Source: Nonomuraea jiangxiensis (GTDB lineage: Bacteria; Actinomycetota; Actinomycetes; Streptosporangiales; Streptosporangiaceae). Taken from it: 64,000 bases of DNA. The DNA lies in contig NZ_FNDJ01000003.1 in NCBI RefSeq assembly GCF_900099965.1, positions 602,465-666,464 on the forward strand, read 5' to 3'. The notes under the pieces were generated by a model. That model searched no databases. It saw only the letters and a list, made by a program, of their open reading frames with translations, and was not told where the DNA came from. The stretch's first letter is position 1, and each line of letters starts with the position of its first letter. The position numbers and the translations under genes were made by a program. This document shows positions 26,211 to 36,124 of this stretch, piece by piece.

Positions 26211-27560
26211 TCAGGAAGCGCAGGCCGTACGGACCACGTCGGCCAGGCGGCCCGCCACCTGGGTGGCGTGTTCTTCCGAGGCGGCCTCGACCATCACGCG
26301 GATCATCGGCTCGGTGCCGCTGGGCCTGATCAGGACGCGGCCCGTCTCGCCCAGCTCCGCCTCGGCCGCGGCCACGGCGGCGACGAGTTCGGGGACGGCG
26401 GCCCTGCCCCGGTCCACGCCCTTGACGTTGATCAGGATCTGCGGCAGCGGCGTCATCACCGAGGCCAACTCCTTCAGCGTCACCCCCGACTTGGCGACCA
26501 CACCCAGCAGGTGGAGCGAGGTGAGCAGGCCGTCGCCGGTCGTGGCGTGGTCGAGCATGATGACATGCCCCGACTGCTCCCCGCCCAGGTTGAAGCCGTC
26601 CGACTTCATGCGTTCCAGCACGTAGCGGTCCCCCACCGCGGTCTCCACCACGGTGATGCCCGCATCGCGCATCGCCAGCTTGAAGCCCAGGTTGGACATC
26701 ACGGTCGCGACCACGGTGTCCTTGGCCAGCAGCCCTTCTCTGTGCATCGCCCCGGCCAGGACCGCCATGATGTGGTCGCCGTCGACGATCGCGCCCGTGT
26801 GGTCGACCGCCAGGCAGCGGTCGGCGTCGCCGTCGTAGGCCACGCCCAGGTCCGCGCCGCGTGAGACGACCACCTGCTGGAGCTTGTCCAGGTGGGTGGA
26901 GCCGTGGCCGGAGTTGATGTTGAGGCCGTCGGGCCGGGCGCCGATGGCCTCGACCCTGGCGCCGGCGCGCACCAGCGCCTCCGGGGCGACCATGTGGGCG
27001 GCCCCGTGCGCGCAGTCGACCACGATCGACAGGCCGTCCAGGGCCGCGTTCATGGTGGTCAGCACGTGGGAGATGTAGCGGTCGGCCTCACCGTAGGCGT
27101 CGCGTACGCGCCCCACGGCCGAGCCGACGGGAAAGCTCCACTCCTCGCCCAGCCGCCGCTCGATCTCGTCCTCGACCGCGTCGGACAGCTTGAAGCCGCC
27201 CTTGGCGAGGAACTTGATGCCGTTGTCCGGCGCCGGGTTGTGCGAGGCCGACAGCATGACGCCGAGGTCGGCGCCGAGCGCGGCGGTGAGGTGGGCGACG
27301 GCCGGAGTGGGCAGCACGCCGAGGCGCAGCACATCGACTCCGGACGCCGCGAGGCCGGCGACCACCGCGGCCTCGAGAAACTCTCCCGAGGCACGTGGGT
27401 CCCGGCCTACGACGGCCACGGGCCTGCGTCCCGTGGCCGCGAACGCGCCTGCATCGCCGAGGACGTGAGCCGCCGCGACCGCGAGGTCCATGGCGAGCTC
27501 GGCCGTGAGGTCGCGTCCGGCGACCCCACGCACCCCGTCGGTGCCGAAAAGGCGCGCCAA
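26211..27560 (-). CDS. glmM: Phosphoglucosamine mutase
   Basis: A 449-residue enzyme converting GlcN-6-P to GlcN-1-P for UDP-GlcNAc and peptidoglycan. It starts [20 protein letters not shown]. The phospho-Ser loop is [17 protein letters not shown] (Ser106); the Mg loop is [13 protein letters not shown]; the sugar loop is [12 protein letters not shown]; the phosphate loop is [14 protein letters not shown]. The start is TTG at 27560, one base after the rpsI stop, implying termination-reinitiation coupling. The rplM-rpsI-glmM order matches mycobacteria. Confidence 0.97.
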   Translation of the reverse strand: MARLFGTDGVRGVAGRDLTAELAMDLAVAAAHVLGDAGAFAATGRRPVAVVGRDPRASGEFLEAAVVAGLAASGVDVLRLGVLPTPAVAHLTAALGADLGVMLSASHNPAPDNGIKFLAKGGFKLSDAVEDEIERRLGEEWSFPVGSAVGRVRDAYGEADRYISHVLTTMNAALDGLSIVVDCAHGAAHMVAPEALVRAGARVEAIGARPDGLNINSGHGSTHLDKLQQVVVSRGADLGVAYDGDADRCLAVDHTGAIVDGDHIMAVLAGAMHREGLLAKDTVVATVMSNLGFKLAMRDAGITVVETAVGDRYVLERMKSDGFNLGGEQSGHVIMLDHATTGDGLLTSLHLLGVVAKSGVTLKELASVMTPLPQILINVKGVDRGRAAVPELVAAVAAAEAELGETGRVLIRPSGTEPMIRVMVEAASEEHATQVAGRLADVVRTACAS

Positions 27561-27561
27561 C

Positions 27562-28080
27562 TTAGCGCTTGCTGTACTGCGGAGCCTTGCGGGCCTTCTT
27601 GAGGCCGTACTTCTTCCGCTCCGTGGCGCGGGCGTCACGGGTGAGGAAGCCGGCCTTCTTCAGCGGTGGGCGGTTGACCTCGACGTCCAGGATCGCCAGG
27701 GCGCGCGACAGGCCCATGCGCAGCGCACCGGCCTGGCCGGTCACGCCGCCGCCGTCGATGCGCGCGATGACGTCGAACGCCTCCTCGGCGCCGAGCACCA
27801 CGAAGGGCTCGTTGACGATCTGCTGGTGGACCTTGTTGGGGAAGTAGACGTCCAGCGAACGCCCGTTGATCGTCCACTTGCCGCTGCCCGGAACGATGCG
27901 CACGCGGGCGATCGCCTCCTTGCGGCGGCCGGTGCCGTACGAGTTGCCCGTGGTGACGGGCTTGCGCACGGGAGCGTCAGCGCTGGCGGTGGACTCGGTG
28001 GTGTACTCGGATGGGAAATCCTCGCCGGAGTAGTCCTCCAGCTCGGGCTCGACCGTCTCGACACCGGTGGGCTCAGCCAC
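27562..28080 (-). CDS. rpsI: 30S ribosomal protein S9
   Basis: A 172-residue small-subunit protein whose basic C-terminal tail (APQYSKR) reaches the P-site tRNA. The core starts at [20 protein letters not shown], with the motif [20 protein letters not shown]. An acidic N-terminal extension of about 40 residues ([19 protein letters not shown]) precedes the usual S9 fold, common in actinobacteria. GTG start at 28080. Second gene after rplM (26-bp gap). Confidence 0.97.
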   Translation of the reverse strand: MAEPTGVETVEPELEDYSGEDFPSEYTTESTASADAPVRKPVTTGNSYGTGRRKEAIARVRIVPGSGKWTINGRSLDVYFPNKVHQQIVNEPFVVLGAEEAFDVIARIDGGGVTGQAGALRMGLSRALAILDVEVNRPPLKKAGFLTRDARATERKKYGLKKARKAPQYSKR

Positions 28081-28106
28081 GGTTCTCCTCTGAATCTTTC
28101 GAACTA

Positions 28107-28550
28107 CTACTGGGCGATCTGGGTGATCTGGAACGGCACCGGCTGCTGAGCCTTGTGCGGGTGCTCGGGACCCGCGTAGACCTTGAGCTTCCTGGCCATC
28201 TTCCGGCCGAGGGAGTTTTTCGGCAGCATGCCCTTGACGGCCTTCTCCACGGCCTTGTCCGGCCGCTTCTCCATGAGCTCGCCATAAGTGACGGAACGCA
28301 GACCGCCCGGGTAGCCCGAGTGGCGGTAGGCCTTCTTCTGCTCAAGCTTGTTACCGCTCAGCGCGATCTTGTCCGCGTTGATGACGATGACGAAGTCACC
28401 GGTGTCGACGTGGTTGGCGAAGATCGGCTTGTGCTTGCCGCGGAGCAGAATCGCGACGTGGCTGGCCAGCCGGCCCAGCACGACATCGGTCGCGTCGATG
28501 ACGTACCACTGACGCTGGACGTCGGCGGGCTTCGGTGAGTACGTGCGCAC
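28107..28550 (-). CDS. rplM: 50S ribosomal protein L13
   Basis: A 147-residue early-assembly large-subunit protein. Starts [20 protein letters not shown]; motifs [27 protein letters not shown]-like [53 protein letters not shown] 28550 has AAGAAGG about 8 nt upstream and gives the family length; the longer open frame is leader. First gene of rplM-rpsI-glmM, with a good promoter about 170 bp upstream. Confidence 0.98.
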   Translation of the reverse strand: MRTYSPKPADVQRQWYVIDATDVVLGRLASHVAILLRGKHKPIFANHVDTGDFVIVINADKIALSGNKLEQKKAYRHSGYPGGLRSVTYGELMEKRPDKAVEKAVKGMLPKNSLGRKMARKLKVYAGPEHPHKAQQPVPFQITQIAQ

Positions 28551-28856
28551 GGTCGTAGCCTTCTTTATGCTCGCGTCTTCGGCGCTGTCGGATGCGACAG
28601 CCGTATTGGTCGGTCGGTGCGGGCACACGACGGCCCGGACCTTCCGTCTCCACAACGCGGGAGATGACGCCGGACGCGCCGCGCATCGGTCACACAGGAC
28701 CTGTGCACACAACGAACCTAAGCTACCCGCCCACAGGCGCCTGGGTCAAAAGACCGGTAACCCTGCGCGATTCTACCCGACCTCAGAACGGTTCGGTTTC
28801 GTTTACCTGGAACCCCTTCTTTCCCAGGACCCGACATCCCTATCGTTGATAGCGGT
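28551..28856. other. 306-bp divergent region (rplM leader / CAP gene)
   Basis: Holds the rplM promoter (28720-28749) and a leader of roughly 160 nt. On the plus side TATCGT (28841-28846) may be the -10 of the CAP-domain gene. No gene, tRNA or clear riboswitch was recognised. Confidence 0.6.
28720..28749 (-). promoter_or_regulatory. rplM-rpsI promoter
   Basis: Minus strand: TTGACC (28749-28744), an 18-bp spacer, TAGCTT (28725-28720). Predicted start near 28713, leaving a leader of about 160 nt before the rplM GTG. Confidence 0.75.
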
Positions 28857-29615
28857 ATGTGGCAGAACTCTCGCACCCGGCAAACCCAGCGGGGCGCTCG
28901 GCGCCGGAACCACCTGGGTGTGCTGGTCTGCCTCATGGCGGCGCTGTTCACGGGCGTGCTGATCGGCCGGCTGGGCAGCGGCTCCGAGCCGACCGGCCAC
29001 ATCTACCTCAACGAGACCGCCCCGCCCGCCGCCGCCACGGCCGGCCCGGCGCCGACGGCGGCCAAGAAGGCCCAGCCGCAGGCCGAGCGGATCCCCAGGC
29101 ACGCCAGGAACAAGGTCCGGCGCGGCACCGCCACCCCCAAGCCCGTCAAATCGCCCAAGGGCCAGATCCCCGGCTACTACGCGGAGGACCCGCCCGCGCG
29201 GGTGTCGGGCGGGAGCGGCGATCCCGTCCGGTTGCTGGGCGGCATGGCGGGCGAGGTCGTCTCCCTCACGAACTCCGCCCGGTCCCGGCACGGCTGCCGG
29301 CCGCTCCGGGTGGACGACGACCTCACCCGCTCGGCGCGTACGCACGCGCTGGAGATGGCCCGTACGGGCAGGCTTCTGCACAACTCCCCCGACGGCGCGT
29401 CTCCATGGGACCGGATGGAGCGCGCGGGCTACCGCTGGGGCGCCGCGGAGAACATCGGCGCCGGCTACACCTCCCCGGAAGAGGCCGTACGCGGCTGGCT
29501 CGACAGCCGCGACCAACGCAAGAACATCCTGGACTGCGGCCTGAAGGCGATCGGTGTCGGCGTCGCCTCCGGCCCGAACGGTCCATGGTGGACCCAGGAC
29601 TTCGGAACTCAGTAA
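28857..29615 (+). CDS. CAP/SCP-domain exported protein
   Basis: A 252-residue protein with a single N-terminal membrane or signal segment (HLGVLVCLMAALFTGVLIG), a Pro/Ala/Lys-rich linker (about 45-110) and a C-terminal CAP (SCP/PR1) domain (about 125-252). CAP motifs: LTNSARSRHGCRPLRVDDDL, RTHALEMARTGRLLHNSP, WGAAENIGAGYTSPEEAVRG, IGVGVASGPNGPWWTQDFGT. The usual GHRxNI histidine is replaced (DQRKNI), so the full CAP metal tetrad is missing. First gene of a plus-strand envelope island. ATG 28857. Confidence 0.9.
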   Translation: MWQNSRTRQTQRGARRRNHLGVLVCLMAALFTGVLIGRLGSGSEPTGHIYLNETAPPAAATAGPAPTAAKKAQPQAERIPRHARNKVRRGTATPKPVKSPKGQIPGYYAEDPPARVSGGSGDPVRLLGGMAGEVVSLTNSARSRHGCRPLRVDDDLTRSARTHALEMARTGRLLHNSPDGASPWDRMERAGYRWGAAENIGAGYTSPEEAVRGWLDSRDQRKNILDCGLKAIGVGVASGPNGPWWTQDFGTQ

Positions 29616-29640
29616 ACGCGCATCACGGTAATGTCTCCGC

Positions 29641-30957
29641 ATGGGTTTTCCCGAGGAACGTGAGAACGGCACGGGCGGCGCCCCCTATGGGATGGGGCGC
29701 CCGCAGGGTGCCCCGTACGGGATGGGGGGCAACTCCCAGCCCCCCGCCGGCGGCGCTGGGAACAACTTCCAGCCCCCTCCCGGCGGCGCGGGCGACAACT
29801 TCCAGCCCGCCTCGTACAACGGCGCCGGCGACAACTTCCAACCACCTTCCAACGGCAACTTCCACCCCGCCCAGAACGGCCCTGGCAACGTTTTCCAGCC
29901 CCAGCACAACGGGCCTGGCAACGTGTTCCAGCCTCAGCACAACGGCCCGGGCGGCGCCTTCCAGCCCCAGCAGAACGCCCCCGGCGGCATGGGCAACGCC
30001 TTCCAGCCCCAGCAGAACGGGCCGGGTTTCGGCGAGACCCCCGGCGGGCCGGGGGAGGCTCCCCAGGAGACGCCCCCGGAGAAGGGCCGCTCCTCCCGCC
30101 GCTCGCGCAGACGCGCCGCCGACACCCCGGCGGACGCTGACGCGGACCTCTTCACCGGTGGCGGTGGCGGTGGCGGCGCCGACGATCCCGGCAAGGGGCA
30201 GCCGAGCCCGCAGAGCAAGTTCGGCTGGAGCCCCTACGACGAGGGTCCGCGCTCGCGCGCGCCGCTGTGGTTCGCGCTCGCCGGCTTGGTGATGCTGGGC
30301 CTGCTCGGTGGCGGCCTCGCGCTGATGTGGAACGCCGGCCCGACCTCCACGGCCGAGGTCGCCCCCGCCGAGCGCACCTCCGCGCCGCTCCCGTCGGCCC
30401 CGCCCGGCAAATATGGCTTCGCCGCCGAACGCGAGACCGATCCCGACCCGATCTCGGTCAAGGAGCTCTTCGGCTCGAAGAAGAAGCTCACGTTCTCGGG
30501 CCGCGGCTACGAGATGACGATCAACAAACTGGACAAGAAGTGCGCCGACGCCGCCCTGGGTGACGACCTCCAGAAGTCGCTCATGGACGGCAAGTGCAAC
30601 CAGCTCGTACGCGCGAGCTTCCGCGACAAGGCCGGCGAGGTGATCGGCACGGTCGGCGTGGCCAACCTCAGCACCAGCAAAAACGCGACCAAGGTGGCCA
30701 AGACCGGCGACACGAGCAACTACGTCAAGCCGTTGCCGGGCAAGGACAGCGTCACCAAGCAGCTGGGCTCGGGCAGCGGCGGCGCCAAGATCTGGACGCA
30801 CGGGCACTACGCGATCCTGGTGTGGTTCCAGCGGAAGGACGGCACGAAACCCGACTCCAAGGGTTCCAAGCGCATCTCCCAGGCCATCGACGACATCACC
30901 AAGAACACCGTGTTCAAGGCCCTGGACAACCGGTCGCTGACCGGCAGCTCGCTGTAA
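29641..30957 (+). CDS. Single-pass membrane protein with low-complexity N-arm (paralogue A)
   Basis: A 438-residue protein of unknown function. The N-terminal 150 residues are Gly/Pro/Asn/Gln-rich with an imperfect 11-residue repeat (NGPGNVFQPQH, NGPGGAFQPQQ). A basic patch [12 protein letters not shown] follows, and the membrane helix WFALAGLVMLGLLGGGLALM is at about residues 210-230. The extracytoplasmic domain (about 255-438) shares with the next gene a Cys pair (KKCADAA...DGKCNQLVRASF) and the motif KPLPGKD. ATG 29641 has TAATGT 6 nt upstream, hinting at a leaderless mRNA. Confidence 0.82.
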   Translation: MGFPEERENGTGGAPYGMGRPQGAPYGMGGNSQPPAGGAGNNFQPPPGGAGDNFQPASYNGAGDNFQPPSNGNFHPAQNGPGNVFQPQHNGPGNVFQPQHNGPGGAFQPQQNAPGGMGNAFQPQQNGPGFGETPGGPGEAPQETPPEKGRSSRRSRRRAADTPADADADLFTGGGGGGGADDPGKGQPSPQSKFGWSPYDEGPRSRAPLWFALAGLVMLGLLGGGLALMWNAGPTSTAEVAPAERTSAPLPSAPPGKYGFAAERETDPDPISVKELFGSKKKLTFSGRGYEMTINKLDKKCADAALGDDLQKSLMDGKCNQLVRASFRDKAGEVIGTVGVANLSTSKNATKVAKTGDTSNYVKPLPGKDSVTKQLGSGSGGAKIWTHGHYAILVWFQRKDGTKPDSKGSKRISQAIDDITKNTVFKALDNRSLTGSSL

Positions 30958-31062
30958 GCCAATCGGGCTTCTAGCGCGTTATGACGACAAACGGGATGCC
31001 AGATCCGTCCGGCTACTCCGATACCGACATAACGATCTCGCTACTCTCGCTAGGCTCGCCCT

Positions 31063-33384
31063 ATGCGTGGCCAGGAAACCGGGTCTGATCACGAGCGCAG
31101 TGAAGCCGACGGCTCGGCCGCACCAGCGACGCCGCCGCCGAGCTTCGGCCAGACCAGCGGGCGAGACATACGATCGACGTCGGCTCTCCATGAGGAGATC
31201 GCCGACGACGGGACGAGCCCTGCCGTCATCGGCTTCCGGGGGTCGCACCCCGGGCACGAGGAGACGGCCGGGGCGCAGCCGTGGGAGGTGCGGGCCGACG
31301 ACGCCACCGCCTACGACTGGCTCGTCGATCCCACCCAGACCGACCCCACCGGCTTCGACCCGGGACAGACCACCCCATCCCCCCACCAGCCGGTGAACCC
31401 CGGCCACCTCCACCCGCAACCCCACCACCCGTATCCCAGCCCCACCCACCCTCACCACACGGGCCACGGTCCGCACCCCGACCATCCGGGCGTCAACGCC
31501 CCGCACTCGGACCACACCGGCCTCAACGCCCCACACCCCGACCCCACGGGGCCCAACGCCCCGCACCCCGGCGACCCAGCCCTGAACGCCCCGCACTCCG
31601 ACCACATGGGGCCCAACACCCCGCACCTCGGCCATCCGGGCCTGAACGCCCCGCACTCCGACCACAAGGGCCTCAGCGCCCCGCAGCAGTCGGACGACAC
31701 GCGTCCCGGCGATCTCCCGCGTCCCGGCCGTGAGGCGACCATGCCCCCCTGGCCCGGCGAGAAGCCGTCACCCTGGCCCGCCAAGCCGGTGGTGCCCGGC
31801 GCGCCGCCCTGGGAGCCGCCCCCGGCCTTCACCGCCGCCGCGGCGGGCATGCGCGTGTGGCCCGCCCCCGTGAGCGACCAGCACGGCATGCCGCCCTGGC
31901 CCGCCGCCACGGGCGAGCTGGTGGCCGAGCCCGACGAGCCGGACGACCAGCTCCCCGCCTTCGACTCCAACGCCACCAACCCCGAGGGCTTCACCCGGCC
32001 GGCCCACTACTTCGACCCCGAAGCCGCCAAGCGGGACGCCGCCCAGCAGGAAGCGACCCAGCACCAGGCCCCCCAGCCGGCGGCCTTCGCCCAGGAGCCC
32101 GACGAGTCCACCGCGCCCCAGCCCATCGACCCCCAGATCACGAGCCCCGCGGCGGTCAGGCCCACCGAACCCCAGCACGGCCCCGCCCACATGCAGGCCG
32201 ACACCCCACCCGCGCCCCAGGAAGACACCCCCAACCTCGAAGAGACCCGCCCGGGCCCCATCAGGATGGGCAACGTCCCCCTGGCCGCCCCGGTCCCCCT
32301 CCAGCAGGAGGACACCCACCCCTTCGCCCGCGAGGACCTCACCCGGCCGACCTCCGCCGACCCAGCCCAGCCCCCGACCCCGGCCCACTACTTCGACCCC
32401 GAAGCCGCCGAACGGGACGCCCAGCTCTTCAGCCCGCACCCCACCAACCCGGCCGCCCGCCCTCCCGAGCCCGGCGACGTACCGGTGTGGCCGCCGAACC
32501 AGCAGGCCGCGGAGAAGATCCCGGACCTCCCCTTCCCCAGGGAGACCTGGGGCCAGCGCCACACGACCTCCCTGGAGCTGCCGCCGCCCCAGTCGGCGTA
32601 CCCGGCCGGGGCGTTCAAGCAGCCGCCGTTCCAGACCCCGCCCCCGCCGCCCGCCCCGCCGGCCAAGAGCAAGCGGGCGCTGTTCGTCACGCTCGGCGCG
32701 CTGGCCCTGGCGGGCGTGGCGACCGGTGGTTTCTTCGCCTACCGGGCGGTGAGCGACCCCGCGCCCACGACGGCCGCCGCCCGCCCCACGGCGTCCGCAC
32801 CCGCGCCCACCGACGTGCCCAGCTCCGCCCCGCCCGCCGACGTCCCCGGCGCGTCCGTGCTCAACTCCGAGCAGACCGACCCGCAGAAGTTGTCGCTGTC
32901 GGAGGCGTTCCCGAAGAAGAAGGTGAGCGCGGCGGGCACGACGTTCACCAGGGTCAAGGCGGGCCTGGAGTCGAGCTGTGACAAGGCCGCGGCGGGCGCG
33001 TTCGCCGACGCGCTGCGGGAGCAGAAGTGCAGCCGCGTCCTGCGGGCGACCTACGTCGACAGCAAGCGCCGTTACGCCGTGACCACGGGCATCGCCGTCC
33101 TGCCGACCAAGGACGCGGCCACCGCCGCCGACGCGGCGAAGGACCTCTCGCACAACGTCTGGTTCCGCCCGCTGCCCGGCGCCGACGGCTCGGGCGGCGA
33201 GCGGGTGCACATCGCCGGCGGCTACGCGGCGGGCCTGGTGTGGGGCCGCTACATCGTCTTCAGCTACGCCACCCACGCCGACGGCCACACCCCGGAGGCC
33301 AAGGAGAAGACGTTGCCGGAGGTCAGCGGGGCGTTCAGGGACGAGATCTCACTGGTGCTCGAACGCCGCCTGACCGGAGGGTGA
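31063..33384 (+). CDS. Single-pass membrane protein with His/Pro-rich N-arm (paralogue B)
   Basis: A 773-residue paralogue of the preceding gene. The very long N-arm (about 1-540) is Pro-rich, contains six His-rich decapeptide repeats (residues 144-203, type LNAPHSDHTG) and a duplicated motif PAHYFDPEAAxRDA. The membrane helix ALFVTLGALALAGVATGGFF is at about 545-565, followed by a Thr/Ala/Pro linker and a C-terminal domain (about 600-773). That domain aligns with paralogue A: FPKKKVSAAG, SSCDKAA...EQKCSRVLRATY, FRPLPGADGSGG, final RRLTG. ATG 31063 has TAGGCT 6 nt upstream. Unknown function; an envelope role is inferred from topology. Confidence 0.82.
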   Translation: MRGQETGSDHERSEADGSAAPATPPPSFGQTSGRDIRSTSALHEEIADDGTSPAVIGFRGSHPGHEETAGAQPWEVRADDATAYDWLVDPTQTDPTGFDPGQTTPSPHQPVNPGHLHPQPHHPYPSPTHPHHTGHGPHPDHPGVNAPHSDHTGLNAPHPDPTGPNAPHPGDPALNAPHSDHMGPNTPHLGHPGLNAPHSDHKGLSAPQQSDDTRPGDLPRPGREATMPPWPGEKPSPWPAKPVVPGAPPWEPPPAFTAAAAGMRVWPAPVSDQHGMPPWPAATGELVAEPDEPDDQLPAFDSNATNPEGFTRPAHYFDPEAAKRDAAQQEATQHQAPQPAAFAQEPDESTAPQPIDPQITSPAAVRPTEPQHGPAHMQADTPPAPQEDTPNLEETRPGPIRMGNVPLAAPVPLQQEDTHPFAREDLTRPTSADPAQPPTPAHYFDPEAAERDAQLFSPHPTNPAARPPEPGDVPVWPPNQQAAEKIPDLPFPRETWGQRHTTSLELPPPQSAYPAGAFKQPPFQTPPPPPAPPAKSKRALFVTLGALALAGVATGGFFAYRAVSDPAPTTAAARPTASAPAPTDVPSSAPPADVPGASVLNSEQTDPQKLSLSEAFPKKKVSAAGTTFTRVKAGLESSCDKAAAGAFADALREQKCSRVLRATYVDSKRRYAVTTGIAVLPTKDAATAADAAKDLSHNVWFRPLPGADGSGGERVHIAGGYAAGLVWGRYIVFSYATHADGHTPEAKEKTLPEVSGAFRDEISLVLERRLTGG
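31492..31671 (+). repeat. Six 30-bp repeats coding His-rich decapeptides
   Basis: Six in-frame 30-bp units coding ten-residue units such as LNAPHSDHTG, LNAPHPDPTG and LNAPHSDHMG. With the preceding histidine-rich stretch there are about 21 His in roughly 96 residues. Confidence 0.85.
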
Positions 33385-33397
33385 GGGCGCCAGGCCG

Positions 33398-34243
33398 TCA
33401 GAGCGTACGGACCCGCCGCGTGCGCTCGGCCCGCGCGGCGAGCTCCTCCTCCGCCGGATAGCCCACCTCCTCCAGGCACAACCCGTGCGCGGGCGCCACG
33501 TGCACCCCCGAGTCCCGTACGCCCCCCGCCAGCACCTCACCCGGCCACTCCCGGGGGCGGCGGCCGTCGCCGACGGCCAGCAGCGACCCCACCAGCGCCC
33601 GCACCATCGAGTGGCAGAACGCGTCGGCCACGACGGCGGCCACCAGCACCCCGTCGGGTTCCCGCGCCCAGTCCAGCCGCTGCAGCTCCCTGATCGTGGT
33701 GGCCCCGTCCCGCTTCTTGCAGAACGCGGCGAAGTCGTGCTCGCCGAGCAGCCCGGCGGCCGCCGTGTTGAGCGCGCGGAGGTCCAGCGGGCGGTTGTGC
33801 CAGACCACCTCGCGCCGCCGCAGCGGGTCCACGCCGCCCTCGACGTCGCTCACCCGGTACGCGTACCGCCGGAACACCGCCGAGAACCGCGCGTCGAAGC
33901 CCCCAGGAGCCACCGAGACCCGCTTAACCCGGACATCGGGCGGCAGGACCCCACCGAGCCTTCTCACGAGCGCAGAGAGCCTCTCATCGACGCCCAGCGG
34001 CCCCCGGTTCCCGTCGAGCTCGCCCAGCGCCTCGTCCGGCACGTCCACGTGGGCGACCTGGCCGCGGGCGTGCACCCCGGCGTCGGTCCGGCCGGCCACG
34101 GTCAGCAGGGCGGGCTCGCCGAGGCGCAGGATCCTGCCGAGCGCCTGCTCGATCTCCCCCTGGACCGTACGCAGCCCCGGCTGCCTGGCCCACCCCGAGA
34201 AGTCGGTCCCGTCGTACGCGAGGTCGAGGCGGAGCCGTACCAC
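33398..34243 (-). CDS. truA: tRNA pseudouridine(38-40) synthase
   Basis: A 281-residue enzyme that isomerises U38-40 in tRNA anticodon stems. The catalytic Asp is in [20 protein letters not shown]. Other motifs: [71 protein letters not shown] 34243 has AGGAGG exactly 6 nt upstream; the ATG two codons earlier overlaps that ribosome site and is less likely. Last gene after rplQ, separated from it by a terminator-like hairpin. Confidence 0.96.
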   Translation of the reverse strand: MVRLRLDLAYDGTDFSGWARQPGLRTVQGEIEQALGRILRLGEPALLTVAGRTDAGVHARGQVAHVDVPDEALGELDGNRGPLGVDERLSALVRRLGGVLPPDVRVKRVSVAPGGFDARFSAVFRRYAYRVSDVEGGVDPLRRREVVWHNRPLDLRALNTAAAGLLGEHDFAAFCKKRDGATTIRELQRLDWAREPDGVLVAAVVADAFCHSMVRALVGSLLAVGDGRRPREWPGEVLAGGVRDSGVHVAPAHGLCLEEVGYPAEEELAARAERTRRVRTL

Positions 34244-34265
34244 GATCATCCTCCTAGGTAACGCA

Positions 34266-34301
34266 ACGGGCCCGAACCCCCACGCGGGGATCCGGGCCCG
34301 T
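34266..34301 (-). terminator. Hairpin between rplQ and truA
   Basis: Perfect 9-bp stem 34266-34274 / 34293-34301 with an inner CCCC/GGGG stem. It lies just after the rplQ stop on the minus strand; no T run follows. Partial readthrough into truA is likely. Confidence 0.65.
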
Positions 34302-34319
34302 GACAGCCGACCTGAAAGA

Positions 34320-34874
34320 TCAGGCCTCGTCCTTCTTGGCCTCGGCGGCCGGCGCCTCGTCGGCGGCGGCTTCCGGGGTCTCCTCGGTCTTGGCCTCGGC
34401 GGGAGCCTCGCTCTCCTCCGAAGCCTCGGCCTTGGCCTCCTCGGCCTTCGTCTCCTCCGCCTTCGGCTCCTCGGCGGCGGGCGCCGGGCTGGCGACGCGG
34501 CGGGTGGAGACGTTCAGCGGCTCGGTCACCAGCTCGATGACCGCCATGGGAGCGTTGTCGCCCTTGCGCGCACCGACCTTGGTGATGCGGGTGTAGCCAC
34601 CGGGACGCTCGGCGAACGTCGTCGCGATCTCGGTGAACAGGTGGTGCACGACGCCCTTGTCCCGGACGATGGTCAGGACCTGGCGACGGTTGTGGATGTC
34701 GCCCTTCTTCGCCTTGGTGATCAGGCGCTCCGCCAGCGGACGCAGGCGCTTGGCCTTGGCGACCGTCGTGCGGATCCGGCCGTGGCGGAACAGATCGGTG
34801 GCGAGGTTCGCCATGATCAGCCGCTCGTGCGCGGGGCTGCCGCCAAAACGTGCACCCTTGGTGGGCTTGGGCAT
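34320..34874 (-). CDS. rplQ: 50S ribosomal protein L17 with long Glu/Ala tail
   Basis: A 184-residue large-subunit protein near the exit tunnel. Starts [20 protein letters not shown], with [20 protein letters not shown] and [17 protein letters not shown]. The conserved core ends near residue 120 ([14 protein letters not shown]); the remaining 60 or so residues are an Ala/Glu/Lys-rich tail ([19 protein letters not shown]). Such tails vary among actinobacteria. ATG 34874; the longer frame is leader. Directly downstream of rpoA. Confidence 0.97.
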   Translation of the reverse strand: MPKPTKGARFGGSPAHERLIMANLATDLFRHGRIRTTVAKAKRLRPLAERLITKAKKGDIHNRRQVLTIVRDKGVVHHLFTEIATTFAERPGGYTRITKVGARKGDNAPMAVIELVTEPLNVSTRRVASPAPAAEEPKAEETKAEEAKAEASEESEAPAEAKTEETPEAAADEAPAAEAKKDEA

Positions 34875-35003
34875 CTCAGCTCTCCTTGTGGATGAACCCG
34901 CCCCGGCCGTACCAGGTACCGGAGTCGGGCCGGCGCCGCGAACGCGCGGCACCGTTACGTCTACCCGCGCGAGGCCCCTCGCCGAGGGGCCCGCGGGAAG
35001 TGT

Positions 35004-36020
35004 CTAGTACTGCTCGGTCTCGACGTACGCGCTGTCGTCGTCGTCGTAGCCGCCGCCGGCCACCGCGCTCGGGTCGAACCCGGGCGGGGAGTCCTTGAGC
35101 GCCAGCGACATCTCGTGCAGCTTCTGCTTGACCTCTTCGATCGACTTGGCGCCGAAGTTCCGGATGTCCAGCAGGTCCTGCTCGCTGCGCGCCACGAGCT
35201 CACCCACGGTGTGGATGCCCTCGCGCTTGAGGCAGTTGTACGAGCGGACCGTCAGGTTCAGCTCCTCGATCGGCAGCGCCAGGTCGGCGGCCAGGGCGGC
35301 GTCGGTCGGCGACGGGCCGATGTCGATGCCCTCGGCCTCGACGTTGAGCTCGCGGGCCAGCCCGAACAGCTCGACGAGCGTCTTACCGGCGGAGGCCACC
35401 GCGTCACGCGGCTTCATCGCGGGCTTGGTCTCGACGTCGAGGATGAGGCGGTCGAAGTCGGTGCGCTGCTCGACTCGGGTCGCCTCGACCTTGTAGGTGA
35501 CCTTGAGCACCGGGGAGTAGATCGAGTCGATCGGGATGCGCCCGATCTCCTGGCCCGGCTGCTTGTTCTGGGCGGCGGAGACGTAGCCGCGACCGCGCTC
35601 GACGGTCAGCTCCATCTCCAGCTTCGCCTTGCTGTTGAGCGTGGCGATGCGCAGCTCGGGGTTGTGCACCTCGACACCGGCCGGCGGCGCGATGTCGGCG
35701 GCGGTGACCTCACCCGGGCCCTGCTTGCGCAGGTACATCACGACCGGCTCGTCGTGCTCGGAAGAGACGACCAGTTCCTTGAGGTTGAGGATGATGTCGG
35801 TGACGTCTTCCTTGACCCCGGGAACGGTCGAGAACTCGTGCAGCACGCCCTCGATACGGATGCTCGTCACGGCCGCGCCCGGGATGGACGACAGCAGCGT
35901 GCGGCGCAGCGAGTTGCCGATGGTGTAACCGAAGCCCGGCTCCAGCGGCTCGATGATGAATCGGGACCGGGTCTCGTCGATCGACTCTTCGAGAAGAGTC
36001 GGACGCTGAGCGATCAGCAT
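35004..36020 (-). CDS. rpoA: RNA polymerase subunit alpha
   Basis: A 338-residue core RNA polymerase subunit. The N-terminal assembly domain contains [20 protein letters not shown] and [20 protein letters not shown]. The C-terminal UP-element-binding domain (about 250-315) contains [20 protein letters not shown] and [19 protein letters not shown]. It ends in an acidic tail ([17 protein letters not shown]). ATG 36020. Lies between rpsD and rplQ as in most bacteria, with about 100-130 bp gaps on both sides. Confidence 0.98.
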   Translation of the reverse strand: MLIAQRPTLLEESIDETRSRFIIEPLEPGFGYTIGNSLRRTLLSSIPGAAVTSIRIEGVLHEFSTVPGVKEDVTDIILNLKELVVSSEHDEPVVMYLRKQGPGEVTAADIAPPAGVEVHNPELRIATLNSKAKLEMELTVERGRGYVSAAQNKQPGQEIGRIPIDSIYSPVLKVTYKVEATRVEQRTDFDRLILDVETKPAMKPRDAVASAGKTLVELFGLARELNVEAEGIDIGPSPTDAALAADLALPIEELNLTVRSYNCLKREGIHTVGELVARSEQDLLDIRNFGAKSIEEVKQKLHEMSLALKDSPPGFDPSAVAGGGYDDDDSAYVETEQY

Positions 36021-36124
36021 GTGCGGGATCTCCCCTTTTTCGTGTGGCGCCCGCTATATGACGCCACTCCGACAAACAGCCTAGCCCGGGTACCGCATGT
36101 CTGCCGTACCCGGACCAGCGAGGA

